64,000 nt of DNA. It comes from MPNP01 sp965116235. Its GTDB lineage: Bacteria > Pseudomonadota > Alphaproteobacteria > Rhodobacterales > Rhodobacteraceae. The notes below the pieces were generated by a model. The model searched no databases, was not told where the DNA came from, and was given only the letters and a program-made list of their open reading frames with translations. Location: positions 1,922,001 to 1,986,000 of the forward strand of contig OZ220496.1 of assembly GCA_965116235.1 (NCBI GenBank). The letters run 5' to 3'. Below are positions 45,167-54,991 of this stretch, one piece after another. The position numbers were made by a program, and so were the translations under genes. The stretch's first letter is position 1. Each line of letters opens with the position of its first letter.

Positions 45167-46195
45167 CTAGGGAACCGAATTCTTGCCAACCGATGGTCTG
45201 AAGGCAAACATTTGTCGCAATATGTCGAGATGGGCACCCCAATAACCTCTTTCTTCGATGTAAACATAACCCTTGAGTTTCTTGTGAAGCTGGGGCAAGG
45301 CATGAAAGGGGACCGAGGAAGCGTAGTGGTGTTCGGCATGATAATTCATGTTCCAGCACAGAAGCCTCAAGGGTTTGGAGATCAGGCTGGACCGCGTATT
45401 TTGTCGCATGTCGCTGACATTCGGCCGGCCGACATGTTCCGCCATTCTGATCATGCGCATAAAAGGCTCGCCCATGAACATGGGAAGCCACCACAGCCAC
45501 AGCACGCCCCACCAGTTGAAGATTGCACTTGCAAGCATGATCAGCGTGTAACCAAGCAGATAAATTCGAGCCTCCCGGATGATAGCTGTCTGTTCCTCAG
45601 GCGGGACAAATTCCTTCTCAGTTTCCGTGATGCGACCGAGACTGTGATTGAACAGCTCGGTGAATTTAGCCTTCCAGTATGGATATGACGACACATAGCG
45701 GAGATACTGGCCCAATGAGATGGGCAGCTCTATGAGTTCCGGGTCCCGACCCAGCTGTTGCGTATAGGTATGATGATTGCAGTGCTCATAACGAAAGAAC
45801 TTGTTGGGGATGATCAGAACAAACCCGCAATAATGCCCAACGACCTCGTTGATCCAACGCGTTCGAAATGGAGTGTAATGGCAACACTCGTGTTGCAACG
45901 AGAAGTGATGAACGACAAGAAACCCGTGGAGAAACATGGCCGGCACAACCCACCAGGTCCCCATTGCCAACCACACCAAAACGCCCGAAACACCAAGAGC
46001 CAGAAGGAAGAAGAACAGATGGACAAGCCCATCCGTATTGTTTCTCTGCATCAATTCCCTAAGTTCGCTGCGCGTGAGGACCCCCTCCTTCATGGCTTGT
46101 GAAATCGGGGTCAAAACCTCGTCTGACATAGTTTGCTCCGTATCGGCTCGAACATTGCTTGCGGAAACTACCACCAAGTATCCGAGTTCAACCAA
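45167..46195 (-). CDS. Membrane fatty-acid-desaturase-type di-iron oxygenase
   Basis: 342 residues with several hydrophobic helices. The three histidine boxes are HECCHYT, HCNHHTYTQ and NYHAEHHYASS, the mark of the membrane desaturase/hydroxylase superfamily. It is first in the unit desaturase-Rieske ferredoxin-Rieske oxygenase. Superfamily members desaturate lipids or hydroxylate or demethylate small molecules; position next to a dedicated ferredoxin favours a catabolic role, but that is inference. Confidence 0.88.
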   Translation of the reverse strand: MVELGYLVVVSASNVRADTEQTMSDEVLTPISQAMKEGVLTRSELRELMQRNNTDGLVHLFFFLLALGVSGVLVWLAMGTWWVVPAMFLHGFLVVHHFSLQHECCHYTPFRTRWINEVVGHYCGFVLIIPNKFFRYEHCNHHTYTQQLGRDPELIELPISLGQYLRYVSSYPYWKAKFTELFNHSLGRITETEKEFVPPEEQTAIIREARIYLLGYTLIMLASAIFNWWGVLWLWWLPMFMGEPFMRMIRMAEHVGRPNVSDMRQNTRSSLISKPLRLLCWNMNYHAEHHYASSVPFHALPQLHKKLKGYVYIEERGYWGAHLDILRQMFAFRPSVGKNSVP

Positions 46196-46297
46196 TTAAG
46201 TATTGATATTCAACATAAAGATCTTGGTGTCATCACTTTAACACGTTAGATTGAGAGTTGTAGTTTTTTTGGCGTTTGCCATAGGAGGGGATGGTTA

Positions 46298-47374
46298 ATG
46301 GGTGCGCAATCTCATGAAAGACCGGAGCTAGCCAACTTGTTCTTGGAATGTGCCAATGTCCAGGAAGGGCAAAAGATTCTGATAATTCATGAGGAGGCCC
46401 ACTACGGCTTTTGTGATTTGGAAACCGTCAGGTTGGCAAACCAGTTCTGTCAAGACAAGGGCTGTCAGACACAAGTCGTCGAAATCCCTTTTCGGGCCGA
46501 AAACCCAGTTATCCTCGCTCAAACGCAGGAGTGGATGGAAGAAGCGGATGTCGTTGTTTTTTTTGCTCGGCTCGCGGATCAACTACGGTTCCAGGATTTT
46601 CCGGAAAGCTCGAAGACAGTCATCAACTACGCCTCGAAATCATCCCGACTTTTTTCAAGTTTTGGACTGGGAAGTTCAAAGGGTCTTTGTGCCATTGCCG
46701 AGAAACTTGATGACCTCTACTCCAAGGCTTTGCACGTGAGAGTGACCTGTCCACGAGGAACCAATTTCAGCGGCACGGGGGATCCGCTTGTCAGAATTGT
46801 GGGCGACGTACGTGTTGTCCGATTTCCCATGGTAGTTCACGCGCCGATCTCAACTGAATCATACAGTGGCCGAGTCGCCTTGCCATTCCTCATTGGAACA
46901 AGCTGCAACTACTACCCAAACTATCATCTGAAGTTTGATGACACGGTCTTCGCCAACTTTCAGGGCAATCGCATGCTCGGTTTTGAGGGCTCTGAACAGG
47001 ATGTGAAGAAGGCAAAGGATCACCTTCTTTACCTTGCAAACCGATTTGACGTTGATCCCTACCGCGTGTTTTCATGGCATTCGGGCATACATCCTGGAAA
47101 CATCGCACCGGTTGAACTTGCAGACCAGCCAACCTTGTGGTGCAGCGGAACGTTTGGCAATCCGAGAATCTTGCATTTTCATACCTGCGGCAATGAACCT
47201 CCGGGTGAGATATCATGGAACGTGATCGACCCAACCGTGACGGTCGATGGTGTCACAGTGTGCCAAAATGGCGAGTGGTTTCCGCACAACATTCCCGGAT
47301 TTCTTGAGGTTATGGACACGTATCCGACAATCAGGGAACTGTTCAGTCATCCCGACAAGCGAATTGGCTTGTGA
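46298..47374 (+). CDS. M29 aminopeptidase / NicX-like family protein
   Basis: 358 residues. Motifs such as VRVTCPRGTNFSGTGD, FSWHSGIHPGN and ILHFHTCGNEPPGE fit the family that joins M29 aminopeptidases and NicX, the 2,5-dihydroxypyridine 5,6-dioxygenase. His and Glu/Asp residues at the end are candidate metal ligands. It starts at the ATG at 46298 after AGGAGGGG and leads a plus-strand run with the CMD-type gene and soxBDAG. Whether it is a peptidase or a ring-cleaving enzyme cannot be settled here; the setting favours catabolism. Confidence 0.78.
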   Translation: MGAQSHERPELANLFLECANVQEGQKILIIHEEAHYGFCDLETVRLANQFCQDKGCQTQVVEIPFRAENPVILAQTQEWMEEADVVVFFARLADQLRFQDFPESSKTVINYASKSSRLFSSFGLGSSKGLCAIAEKLDDLYSKALHVRVTCPRGTNFSGTGDPLVRIVGDVRVVRFPMVVHAPISTESYSGRVALPFLIGTSCNYYPNYHLKFDDTVFANFQGNRMLGFEGSEQDVKKAKDHLLYLANRFDVDPYRVFSWHSGIHPGNIAPVELADQPTLWCSGTFGNPRILHFHTCGNEPPGEISWNVIDPTVTVDGVTVCQNGEWFPHNIPGFLEVMDTYPTIRELFSHPDKRIGL

Positions 47375-47436
47375 TACAAAACCTTTGATAGGCCAGCACG
47401 CCGTGATTGTGAATCGATTATTGGGTTGAAGGAGTT

Positions 47437-48012
47437 TTGATGTCGTCCTGGATTGACATGGTTGCCGAGAATGAGGCTGCAGAGGCTTTGGTCAAAGCCT
47501 TCGAATTGGCTCGAACACCGCACGGAACAATTGACAATGTCATGCGTGTTCATTCACTCAGGCCCAGCACCATGATTGGCCATGTCAAGTTGTACAAGGC
47601 AGTCCTGCACGATGATTCAAACACTCTGCCGACCTGGTTGCAAGAGACAATCGGCAGCTATGTTTCATTGCTTAATGGCTGCGAGTATTCCTTCGCCAAT
47701 CACTGGACCAACGCCCAGATCCTGATTGATTCTGCCGAAAGATCGGAACTCATCAAAAAGGCAATGCTTTCAAGAAACTTGCCTTCGGCCTTCATCGGGA
47801 GTGAGCTGGAGCTGCTCGCTTATGCTGAAAAACTGACCCTCAACCCCTCAGGAATGGTCAAGGATGATGTGGACAAGCTGAAGGTCGCCGGCTGGGATGA
47901 CGGTCAAATACTTGAGGCCAATCAAATCGTCGGTTATTTCAACTATGTCAATCGCCTGCTGAACGGACTGGGAGTGACCACTGAGGGAGACACGATTGGA
48001 TATTACTCGTGA
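47437..48012 (+). CDS. CMD-family peroxidase-related protein
   Basis: 191 residues of the carboxymuconolactone decarboxylase/AhpD-like fold of the peroxidase-related subgroup. The active-site region reads SLLNGCEYSFANHWTNAQ; the usual CxxC is CxxS, with the downstream His kept. Single-cysteine members cannot act as dithiol peroxidases in the AhpD way, so the role is open. It lies 62 bp after the M29/NicX-like gene, and soxB follows. Confidence 0.8.
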   Translation: MMSSWIDMVAENEAAEALVKAFELARTPHGTIDNVMRVHSLRPSTMIGHVKLYKAVLHDDSNTLPTWLQETIGSYVSLLNGCEYSFANHWTNAQILIDSAERSELIKKAMLSRNLPSAFIGSELELLAYAEKLTLNPSGMVKDDVDKLKVAGWDDGQILEANQIVGYFNYVNRLLNGLGVTTEGDTIGYYS

Positions 48013-48115
48013 GCCATGGAACAAGCATTCAGCCAAGGGAGTCGGCTGTTCTTGTACCCAAGGTTGGGCCGAGGCGTCTTCAGATGAAGAAAAGGAAAAT
48101 GTTCAGGTAGTCGCC

Positions 48116-49366
48116 TTGCAGAGATACTCGCTGTTTTCACTCATCGGCAACGCGCTCTCCGGACATGGCCGGTGGCAACCCGTTCTACTGAAGCCGGAAT
48201 TAAAAAGGTCCTATGATATCGTCATCATTGGCGCCGGGGGACACGGTCTGGCAACGGCCTATTATCTGGCCCGCAATCATGGCGTGTCTGACATCGCCGT
48301 GCTGGAACGAAGCTGGCTGGGCAGCGGCAATGTCGCTCGCAACACCGTTACCATTCGATCAAACTATCTCCGACCTGAAAGCATTCCATTCTACGTCAAG
48401 TCCGTGAGCATGTACGAGAATTTGTCCAGGGAGCTGAATTTCAATCTCATGCACTCGAAGCGGACCATGATCGACATCATTCAGACGTATCCCAAGTTGC
48501 GTGAAATCAAGCGTCGCATGTACAACATGCATCTGTTTGGAGCGAACTATGAGCCAGTCGACGTGGCTGAAATTCGCCGCAGAATTCCCTCACTGACGGG
48601 CGGAGGCAAAGGGTCTCGCTTGCCGGTTCTGGCGGGCATGATTCATACCGATGCTGCGGTCAATCGTCATGATGCCGTTGCCTGGGCCTATGCGCGCGCC
48701 GCTGCTGCCAGAGGGATTGAAATACACCAGCATACGCCGGTGACAAGGCTGAAGGTCGACTCCAATGGTTCCATCGGCGGAGTGGAAACGCCCAAAGGGG
48801 TCATCAAGGCGAACACGGTGGCCGTCGCCGTTTCTGGACATACGACGCAACTGACCACAACTCTGGGCCTGAAGCTGCCTCTGCGCTCCTTCAATTTGCA
48901 GGCATTCGTATCCGAACCCATACAGCCCCTGATCGATGTTGTGGTCAATTGCCCCGACATTGGTGTTTACTTTTCCCAAACGGCTAAAGGTGAACTGGTT
49001 ATTGGAGGTGCACCGGACCCGGGCCAATCGTTTCGTCGGGGCATAAACCAGCTTGTCTTTGAACAGGCTGTTTCAGCCATGCTCGAACTGTTCCCGGCAT
49101 TCCAAAGGCTGAAGCTCCTGAGGCAATGGGGTGGAACCGTGGATATCACCCCCGATGGTTCGCCAATAATTTCGAAAACCAAGATTCCCGGGTTGTTCGT
49201 CACGGCTGGATGGTGGGGCGGATACAAGGCCATTCCTGCCGGTGGCCTGTCCTTCGCACACTTGCTTGCTGAAGGTGAACCTCATGAACTGGCCCGAGCG
49301 TTTACCCTTGAGCGCTTCGGTTCCTTGGATTACCTGATGGAAGCGGGTACAACAACGAGAGTGTAG
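48116..49366 (+). CDS. soxB: Sarcosine oxidase subunit beta
   Basis: About 416 residues. The FAD-binding site is YDIVIIGAGGHGLATAYYLA, then VLERSWLGSGNVARNTVTIR and, near the C-terminus, GGTVDITPDGSPIISKT and GLFVTAGWWGGYKAIP, as in heterotetrameric sarcosine oxidase. The likely start is TTG at 48116 (LQRYSLFSLIGNALSG), which matches the usual N-terminus and length; the open frame extends to 47996 and overlaps the CMD gene. It holds the catalytic flavin that oxidises sarcosine to glycine and formaldehyde. Confidence 0.92.
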   Translation: MQRYSLFSLIGNALSGHGRWQPVLLKPELKRSYDIVIIGAGGHGLATAYYLARNHGVSDIAVLERSWLGSGNVARNTVTIRSNYLRPESIPFYVKSVSMYENLSRELNFNLMHSKRTMIDIIQTYPKLREIKRRMYNMHLFGANYEPVDVAEIRRRIPSLTGGGKGSRLPVLAGMIHTDAAVNRHDAVAWAYARAAAARGIEIHQHTPVTRLKVDSNGSIGGVETPKGVIKANTVAVAVSGHTTQLTTTLGLKLPLRSFNLQAFVSEPIQPLIDVVVNCPDIGVYFSQTAKGELVIGGAPDPGQSFRRGINQLVFEQAVSAMLELFPAFQRLKLLRQWGGTVDITPDGSPIISKTKIPGLFVTAGWWGGYKAIPAGGLSFAHLLAEGEPHELARAFTLERFGSLDYLMEAGTTTRV

Positions 49367-49369
49367 AGC

Positions 49370-49633
49370 ATGTTGGTTATAGAGTGTCCGTTTTGCGGCC
49401 ATAGGGATGAAAAAGAGTTTGATTATTGTGGACCCTGGCGCCCGCAAAGAAGACAGGTCGTCAGTCAGGCAAGTGATGAGGAGTTTCTGGAGTATCTGAC
49501 CGTGCCCCACAACGCCGTTGGGGAAATTCAGGAATATTGGTGGCACAGGAGAGGATGCGGATCTTTTCTTGTCGCTACGCGCGATACTCGGAATCACCGG
49601 ATCATTGCAGTTCGGAATGCCAGTGAACAATAG
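49370..49633 (+). CDS. soxD: Sarcosine oxidase subunit delta
   Basis: 87 residues. The zinc-binding start MLVIECPFCGHRDEKEFDY and the later WWHRRGCGSFLVATRDT are typical of SoxD. It is a structural subunit. It begins three bases after soxB and overlaps soxA. Confidence 0.92.
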   Translation: MLVIECPFCGHRDEKEFDYCGPWRPQRRQVVSQASDEEFLEYLTVPHNAVGEIQEYWWHRRGCGSFLVATRDTRNHRIIAVRNASEQ

Positions 49634-52562
49634 ATGGCGGCTCGAATCTCGCGGTGCAATCGACCGCACTTGCGAAATCGACTTCGTGTTCAACCGCAAG
49701 CGACTCAGGGGTTATGGAGGAGATACCCTGGCTTCGGCCCTGCTTGCCAATGGGATTATCGTGACCGGCCGGAGTTTCAAGTATCATAGACCAAGAGGCA
49801 TCTTTACCTGTGGAAGTGAGGAGCCGGGATCATTTGTCGAATTGCTGTCCCCTAAAGGTTCGGCCAATCAACCTGTAACAAAAGTTGCACTTGAGTCCGG
49901 CTTGCGAGCGAGAAGCGTCAACTGTTGGCCAAGCGCCAGGCTTGACTTTGGTATGCTAACCCAGCTGCTGTCTCCCATCATTCCTTCGGGGTTCTATTAC
50001 AAGACTTTCATGGCCCCAAGCTGGCGGTTCTACGAACCCATGATCCGCAAAATGGCCGGTCTGGCCAACGCCCCCAAAGTTTCTCAAAACAGCGACTGCT
50101 TCAGGACCCAGAACGCTCATTGCGATGTATTGATCATCGGGGGAGGGCCAGCAGGATTGCAGGCGGCTCGCATTGCAGCGGGAACCGAGGCAAGAGTGAT
50201 ATTGCTTGAGCAGGAACCGGAACTGGGCGGAAGCCGGAATTTTCAATGCCAGCCGGCTGGCGACCAAACGGCCAAAGAATGGGTTCAGTCAACGCGACAG
50301 ATGCTGTCAGCCAAGAACAATGTTAAAGTCCTGACCAGCACTATGGCATGGGGATATCGGGACCATAATCTGGTTCTTGCCCACCAACAGGACTTTAGCG
50401 CGCAGGCGAGACATGAAACCCTGTGGCGAATCCGGGCTGGCAACGTTTTATTGGCCACCGGAGCAACTGAAAGGATGCTGGTTTTCGAGAACAATGACCG
50501 CCCTGGAGTGATGCTGTCATCGGCAGTGTTAAGATATCTGAATCAATACGCAGTGGTTCCGGGCAACAGGATAGCGGTGTTTACCAACAACAACGGGGTA
50601 AACGGTCTGATCAAGGAACTGGCCGATGTTGGCAGGTCAGTCGTTGCAGTTATTGATACCAGAACTGGCGGGACTGCAAGTGATTTGGTCCTGGATGGAG
50701 TCGAGAATTACTTTCCGGACCACGTTGTTAAAGATGTGAAAGGGTCGTACGGGGTTCGAAGCATAACAGTTGCACCGGCTTCTGGAGGTCGTGACGTTGA
50801 ACTGGAGTGTGACTTGCTGGCGGTCTCGGGTGGCTGGAATCCTTCCGTGCAATTATGGGTCCAGTCTGGAGGTACTCTCCAGTATGATGAGAATTCAGCC
50901 GCTTTCGTGCCGAACACGAGTGACCAAAATGTAAGCTCAATCGGTTCTGCAGCTGGGTGTTTCAACCATTCAAAAGTCCTCCGAGACAGTCGTAACAAAG
51001 CGGTTCAAGTGCTGAAAGAATCGGGTTATGACACTCACAACGGAGGGTTTGCCGATGATCATCGAGACGAAGACGCATACCGGATTGAACCAAAGTGGGA
51101 AGTCGAGTGCGCAGGAAGAGGCAAGGCTTTTGTCGATCTTGTCAATGACGTTACCACCGCTGATATGAGGCTGGCAATTCGTGAAGGCTATGATGACATT
51201 GAGCTGCTGAAACGATATACGACATTAGGAATGGGGCTGGACCAGGGGAAGACAGGCAACGTCAACGCTTCTGGCATTTTGGCTCGCCAAACGGGCAAAT
51301 CGCTTGATGAGATAGGCCTCATCAATTACAGAGCGCCTGTGTCACCTGTAACTTTTGGTCCACTTGGAATGCCGTCAGGCCCCATCGTGCGACCCTATAA
51401 AACTACTCCAATTACCCGGTGGAACATCGACAACGGTGCGGTCATGTACGAAGCTGGTGCCAACTGGCGAAGGCCAGGGTACTATTTGCAGCCGGGGGAA
51501 ACCATGCAAATGGCTATCAATAGGGAAGCCGAGGCCACTCGAAATGGGGTCGCGATATACGATGGCTCACCGCTGGGAACCTTTGAGGTTCGCGGTCAAG
51601 ATGCCGCGATCTTTCTTGAGCGAATTTATACGATTGACGTCAATACCATTGATGCCGGGCAGGGCCGGTACGGATTGATGTTGACTGAAGATGGCTTGAT
51701 CCTTGACGACGGGATCTGTTTCAGGCTGGACAAGTCCAAGTTTCTGCTCTCAACCTCAACTGGCAATGTGGAGGCCGTTTATCGACATCTCACGAAGCAT
51801 CGGAACCTGGATTATCCGGATTATGACGTCAAGATCACTGATCTGACCCTTCAATGGATGAATGCCACCATCTGTGGGCCTGAAGCACGAAAACTCCTTG
51901 AAGAGCTGGGAACCGATATTGATGTAAAGGCTTCTAAGTTCCCGTTCATGGGAATACGAGAAGGTACTGTTGCCGGCAAGAAAGCACGGGTGGCTCGGGT
52001 CAGCTTCACTGGGGAATTGTCCTTCGAGATTAACGTCAGAAAGAGGGATATGCTTGAACTTTGGCTAAGCATTTTGAATGCAGGCAAGGCATACGGCATT
52101 ACCCCGATCGGTTCAGAAACCAACCATGTTCTGCGAGTCGAAAAGGGTTTCCTTTCCATGGGACATGAAGTGGATGGAACGGTTGATCCATTCGATCTTG
52201 GCATGGCGTGGGTCATGTCGACCAGGAAGGATGACTTCGTTGGCAAAAGGGCGGTGACGCTTAAGCGTGCCTCGACAGTCTCGCGCCAGGAACTCGTTGG
52301 CTTGAACGTGCTGGAATCGGATTCTTTGCTCGAAGAGGGTGCGCCAATAGTGTCTGACGACAGTACGCCGAAGGTGGAAGGACATGTCACTGCCGCTGTT
52401 TGGAGCGTAGCGAAGCAACAGAACATTGCCTTGGCATTGCTGGCAGAAGGGCGAAACCGAATGGGTACGATTGTGACGATCAAAACACCAGCCCAGGTAG
52501 TGAATGCCGAAGTCTGCGAACCTTGTTTCTACGATCCCAAGGGTCACAGGTTAAAAGGCTGA
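49617..52562 (+). CDS. soxA: Sarcosine oxidase subunit alpha
   Basis: About 981 residues. The N-terminal part contains GYGGDTLASALLANG and GRSFKYHRPRGIFTCGSEEP. The middle is an NAD-binding flavoprotein domain (CDVLIIGGGPAGLQAARIAA). The C-terminal 380 residues are a GcvT-type tetrahydrofolate-binding domain (RQDAAIFLERIYTIDV.. like), which captures the methylene group as 5,10-CH2-THF. The start at 49617 overlaps soxD by 17 bases; GTG at 49623 is an alternative. The protein is full length. Confidence 0.92.
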   Translation: MPVNNRWRLESRGAIDRTCEIDFVFNRKRLRGYGGDTLASALLANGIIVTGRSFKYHRPRGIFTCGSEEPGSFVELLSPKGSANQPVTKVALESGLRARSVNCWPSARLDFGMLTQLLSPIIPSGFYYKTFMAPSWRFYEPMIRKMAGLANAPKVSQNSDCFRTQNAHCDVLIIGGGPAGLQAARIAAGTEARVILLEQEPELGGSRNFQCQPAGDQTAKEWVQSTRQMLSAKNNVKVLTSTMAWGYRDHNLVLAHQQDFSAQARHETLWRIRAGNVLLATGATERMLVFENNDRPGVMLSSAVLRYLNQYAVVPGNRIAVFTNNNGVNGLIKELADVGRSVVAVIDTRTGGTASDLVLDGVENYFPDHVVKDVKGSYGVRSITVAPASGGRDVELECDLLAVSGGWNPSVQLWVQSGGTLQYDENSAAFVPNTSDQNVSSIGSAAGCFNHSKVLRDSRNKAVQVLKESGYDTHNGGFADDHRDEDAYRIEPKWEVECAGRGKAFVDLVNDVTTADMRLAIREGYDDIELLKRYTTLGMGLDQGKTGNVNASGILARQTGKSLDEIGLINYRAPVSPVTFGPLGMPSGPIVRPYKTTPITRWNIDNGAVMYEAGANWRRPGYYLQPGETMQMAINREAEATRNGVAIYDGSPLGTFEVRGQDAAIFLERIYTIDVNTIDAGQGRYGLMLTEDGLILDDGICFRLDKSKFLLSTSTGNVEAVYRHLTKHRNLDYPDYDVKITDLTLQWMNATICGPEARKLLEELGTDIDVKASKFPFMGIREGTVAGKKARVARVSFTGELSFEINVRKRDMLELWLSILNAGKAYGITPIGSETNHVLRVEKGFLSMGHEVDGTVDPFDLGMAWVMSTRKDDFVGKRAVTLKRASTVSRQELVGLNVLESDSLLEEGAPIVSDDSTPKVEGHVTAAVWSVAKQQNIALALLAEGRNRMGTIVTIKTPAQVVNAEVCEPCFYDPKGHRLKG

Positions 52563-52564
52563 TC

Positions 52565-53062
52565 ATGCCTTTGGATGTTGTACTCAAGAAGCTTCCCCTG
52601 CAAGGGCTGATCGACATCAGGGGAATGTTGACCAAGCCACTGGTCAACGAGCATTTAGCCGGCATGTCCACACCCGATGGTCCCAATGCACGCTCCGAAA
52701 CGGATGATGGCGAGTTGTACTGGATTGGTCCCGAGCATTATTATTTCCGGTTTGCCCTGAATCAGGAGAACCATTGGCTGAAGCAGCTCAAGGCGATGGA
52801 AAATGCCGCCCCAATCTCTTTCGCGCTCGTTTCCGACGTTTACAATTATGTTTCCGTCTGCGGTCCGGATGCGGACACCTTCCTGTCTTCCCTGACCACG
52901 CTGGATTTTCGGGTGGCAGGAGATGATTTTGCTGGACTGACAGAAGGGTTCAGTCTCAGAATGATGCTCATCAACAGGATTTCTGGTTGGGAAATCGGCT
53001 TTGAGAACTGTTACGAGACAATGCTTGACACCCTGTTCGCCAAGATCTCGTCAGCATCCTAG
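52565..53062 (+). CDS. soxG: Sarcosine oxidase subunit gamma
   Basis: 165 residues from the ATG at 52565, two bases after the soxA stop. LYWIGPEHYYFRFAL and the GcvT-like fold pattern fit SoxG, though it is shorter than many members (about 190). It completes the soxBDAG unit. No glyA or folate genes follow. Confidence 0.85.
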   Translation: MPLDVVLKKLPLQGLIDIRGMLTKPLVNEHLAGMSTPDGPNARSETDDGELYWIGPEHYYFRFALNQENHWLKQLKAMENAAPISFALVSDVYNYVSVCGPDADTFLSSLTTLDFRVAGDDFAGLTEGFSLRMMLINRISGWEIGFENCYETMLDTLFAKISSAS

Positions 53063-53486
53063 GTTGAAGATCATGTCTTGTGAGGCCTCCGGGCGTGCAT
53101 CCGCCAATTGGACAATCGCTCCATGATGACTGATCTATCAGTCGTATTCGCCCTTGGTGTCGACCATTCCGGGCAAGATTTTGCAGCTTCCGGCACGGTT
53201 GTCTGTTGTTCCGGACCAGCGGGCCAATAAGCTTGGATCATCATTGAGGCAAGTTTTGCACGTCGGCCCGCTCATGGTTCCAGACAAGTCAAATTTGCTG
53301 CTCGACAACCAGGAGGCAGTGCAGAAAAAGTCAGCTGCAAATCGGAACCTGAACCGTAGACGGAGGTGCATCTTGCCATTTTCCTGACTGGAAAACGGGG
53401 CTACGATATGGTAGTCTTGTCACAGGACCTTGCGTTCTTGGTCAGGTCGGGGTACGGCAGCAAGATCAGTTTTTCTGGAGGTTGTA
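53063..53486. other. Intergenic region before the first Liv binding protein
   Basis: About 420 bp. A minus-strand frame ending at 53138 gives a 44-residue peptide with CKTC and a later Cys (ATG at 53272), which may be a small gene, but no ribosome binding site is clear. The last 30 bp before the binding-protein ATG resemble the same position before the second binding protein (CAGTTTTT.TGGAGGTTG). Confidence 0.45.
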
Positions 53487-54671
53487 ATGAGTCGGACACT
53501 TTTGCTGAGCGTCGTAATGCTGCTCTCATGCCTTTCATTGGCCCAAACCGAGGAGGTGAAGATCGGTATCCTTCTTGATTTCGGTGATTCGCCAGATGGA
53601 CCTGTCCATTCGATAGCGAAAGGTGCCGAGATAGCAATATCTGAAGCCAGCAATTCAGGTGTGTTTCTCGGTGGAATCCGTGTTGTTCCGGTTCGCGCCG
53701 CTGTTGACTGCGTTGATGCGGCAGCATCAATCAAAGCGGCGAACGCGTTGGTAACGGCTGATCAGGTCAGTGCGATCATGGGAGCGGGTTGCTCAGCCGT
53801 GTCGACTGTCGTCTTGCAAAATGTCGCTGTGCCGAATGGTGTCGTCATGATCTCGCCCTCATCCACCGCCCCCGTGCTGTCACAAATGCCGGACAACGGT
53901 CTGTTTTTTCGAACTGTGCCCTCCGACGAACGACAAGGTCAGATCATGGCTGAGATCGTTGCGGAGAAAGGCATCAATTCTGTTGCTGTGACATACGCAG
54001 ACAACGTTTATGGTCAGGGACTGTCGGATGTTTTTGTGAATTCGTTCCAGAGCAAGGGAGGCGTCGTTACAATCGTGTCTTCACATGAAGAACAAAAAGC
54101 AAGCTATGATGCCGAAGTGAAAGCGCTGGCCGCTGCGGGAGGCGAAGCCCTCGTCGTAGTCGGCAGCGGACAGGATGGAAGCGACATAATCCGTGGAACC
54201 ATCGACGCTGATGCCTTCAACACCTTTGTTTTGCCCGATGCAATGTACGAGCCCGACCTGCCGGAGCGATTTGGATCTGATCTGAACGGTTCGTTCGGAC
54301 AGGTCCCCGGAGCAATGGGAGAGTTCAAGGACGTTTTCGTCCAATTGGCAGGTGAACATGCCATTGATGGCAACGAACCATTTGTTGGCGAATCATACGA
54401 TGCGGCCGCCTTGATTGTCCTTGCGATGCAAGCGGCGGGATCATCGGTTGGACACGAGTTCAAGAGTCAAGTCATGGAAGTCGCCAACGCGCCGGGAGAA
54501 CCAATTTATCCCGGTGAACTGGCCAAGGCTCTGGCGCTTCTGGCCGATGGAATCGACGTTGATTATGTTGGCGCTTCGGGAGTTGAACTCATGGAACCAG
54601 GAGATGCAACAGGAATCTACCAAGAGCTTGGGATTGTAAATGGCCGGTGGCAGGTGGTGGGTTTCAGGTAA
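53487..54671 (+). CDS. Liv-type solute-binding protein 1
   Basis: 394 residues with a signal peptide (MSRTLLLSVVMLLSCLSLAQ). It is a family 5 binding protein: VKIGILLDFGDSPDGP, NGVVMISPSSTAPVLSQM and VTYADNVYGQGLSDVFVNSF. The ATG at 53487 follows CTGGAGG. It is about as long as the second copy (394 residues), with shared stretches throughout. It is periplasmic and feeds livHM; the ligand is unknown and may not be a branched-chain amino acid. Confidence 0.9.
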   Translation: MSRTLLLSVVMLLSCLSLAQTEEVKIGILLDFGDSPDGPVHSIAKGAEIAISEASNSGVFLGGIRVVPVRAAVDCVDAAASIKAANALVTADQVSAIMGAGCSAVSTVVLQNVAVPNGVVMISPSSTAPVLSQMPDNGLFFRTVPSDERQGQIMAEIVAEKGINSVAVTYADNVYGQGLSDVFVNSFQSKGGVVTIVSSHEEQKASYDAEVKALAAAGGEALVVVGSGQDGSDIIRGTIDADAFNTFVLPDAMYEPDLPERFGSDLNGSFGQVPGAMGEFKDVFVQLAGEHAIDGNEPFVGESYDAAALIVLAMQAAGSSVGHEFKSQVMEVANAPGEPIYPGELAKALALLADGIDVDYVGASGVELMEPGDATGIYQELGIVNGRWQVVGFR

Positions 54672-54991
54672 TCTTGTGTCGCTGGGCTGGAAAGAATGAC
54701 ATGTCCCGAACCTTGCTCCCTTGAATCGGGCTTCTGTCAACGGGCAATTGGGTCAGGGGGTTGGCTGACCCGTCTATCGCAGATGGTGTTTTGCTCCAAT
54801 CGCGGGAGAGGGTTGGCATGATGCACGCACACGATGCTTCAGAGTCGTTCGCGTGCTTGACGCGATTGTTTCTTGTGCCCGCATTCTCCATTGGAAAAAG
54901 TTTTCCAAAACGCTTATACTTGTACACTATGGTGTTTTGTTCCGTGTCGGAATAGCACGCAACGGGATGGTCAGTTTTTTTGGAGGTTGAA
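54672..54991. other. Intergenic region between the two binding proteins
   Basis: 320 bp without a gene, with a candidate promoter and operator at 54891-54920. Confidence 0.5.
54891..54920 (+). promoter_or_regulatory. Candidate promoter with palindromic operator
   Basis: TTGGAAAAAGTTTTCCAA (54891-54908) is a perfect palindrome around a 2-nt centre. TTGGAA (54891-54896) and TATACT (54915-54920) are spaced 18 bp, as a sigma-70 promoter, so the palindrome covers the -35 box. It lies 72 bp upstream of the second binding-protein start. A repressor site is the simplest reading. Confidence 0.5.

Noticed and set aside
53141..53272. 44-residue minus-strand peptide with CKTC
   Set aside because: It looks protein-like, but has no clear ribosome binding site and no family; mentioned only in the intergenic entry.
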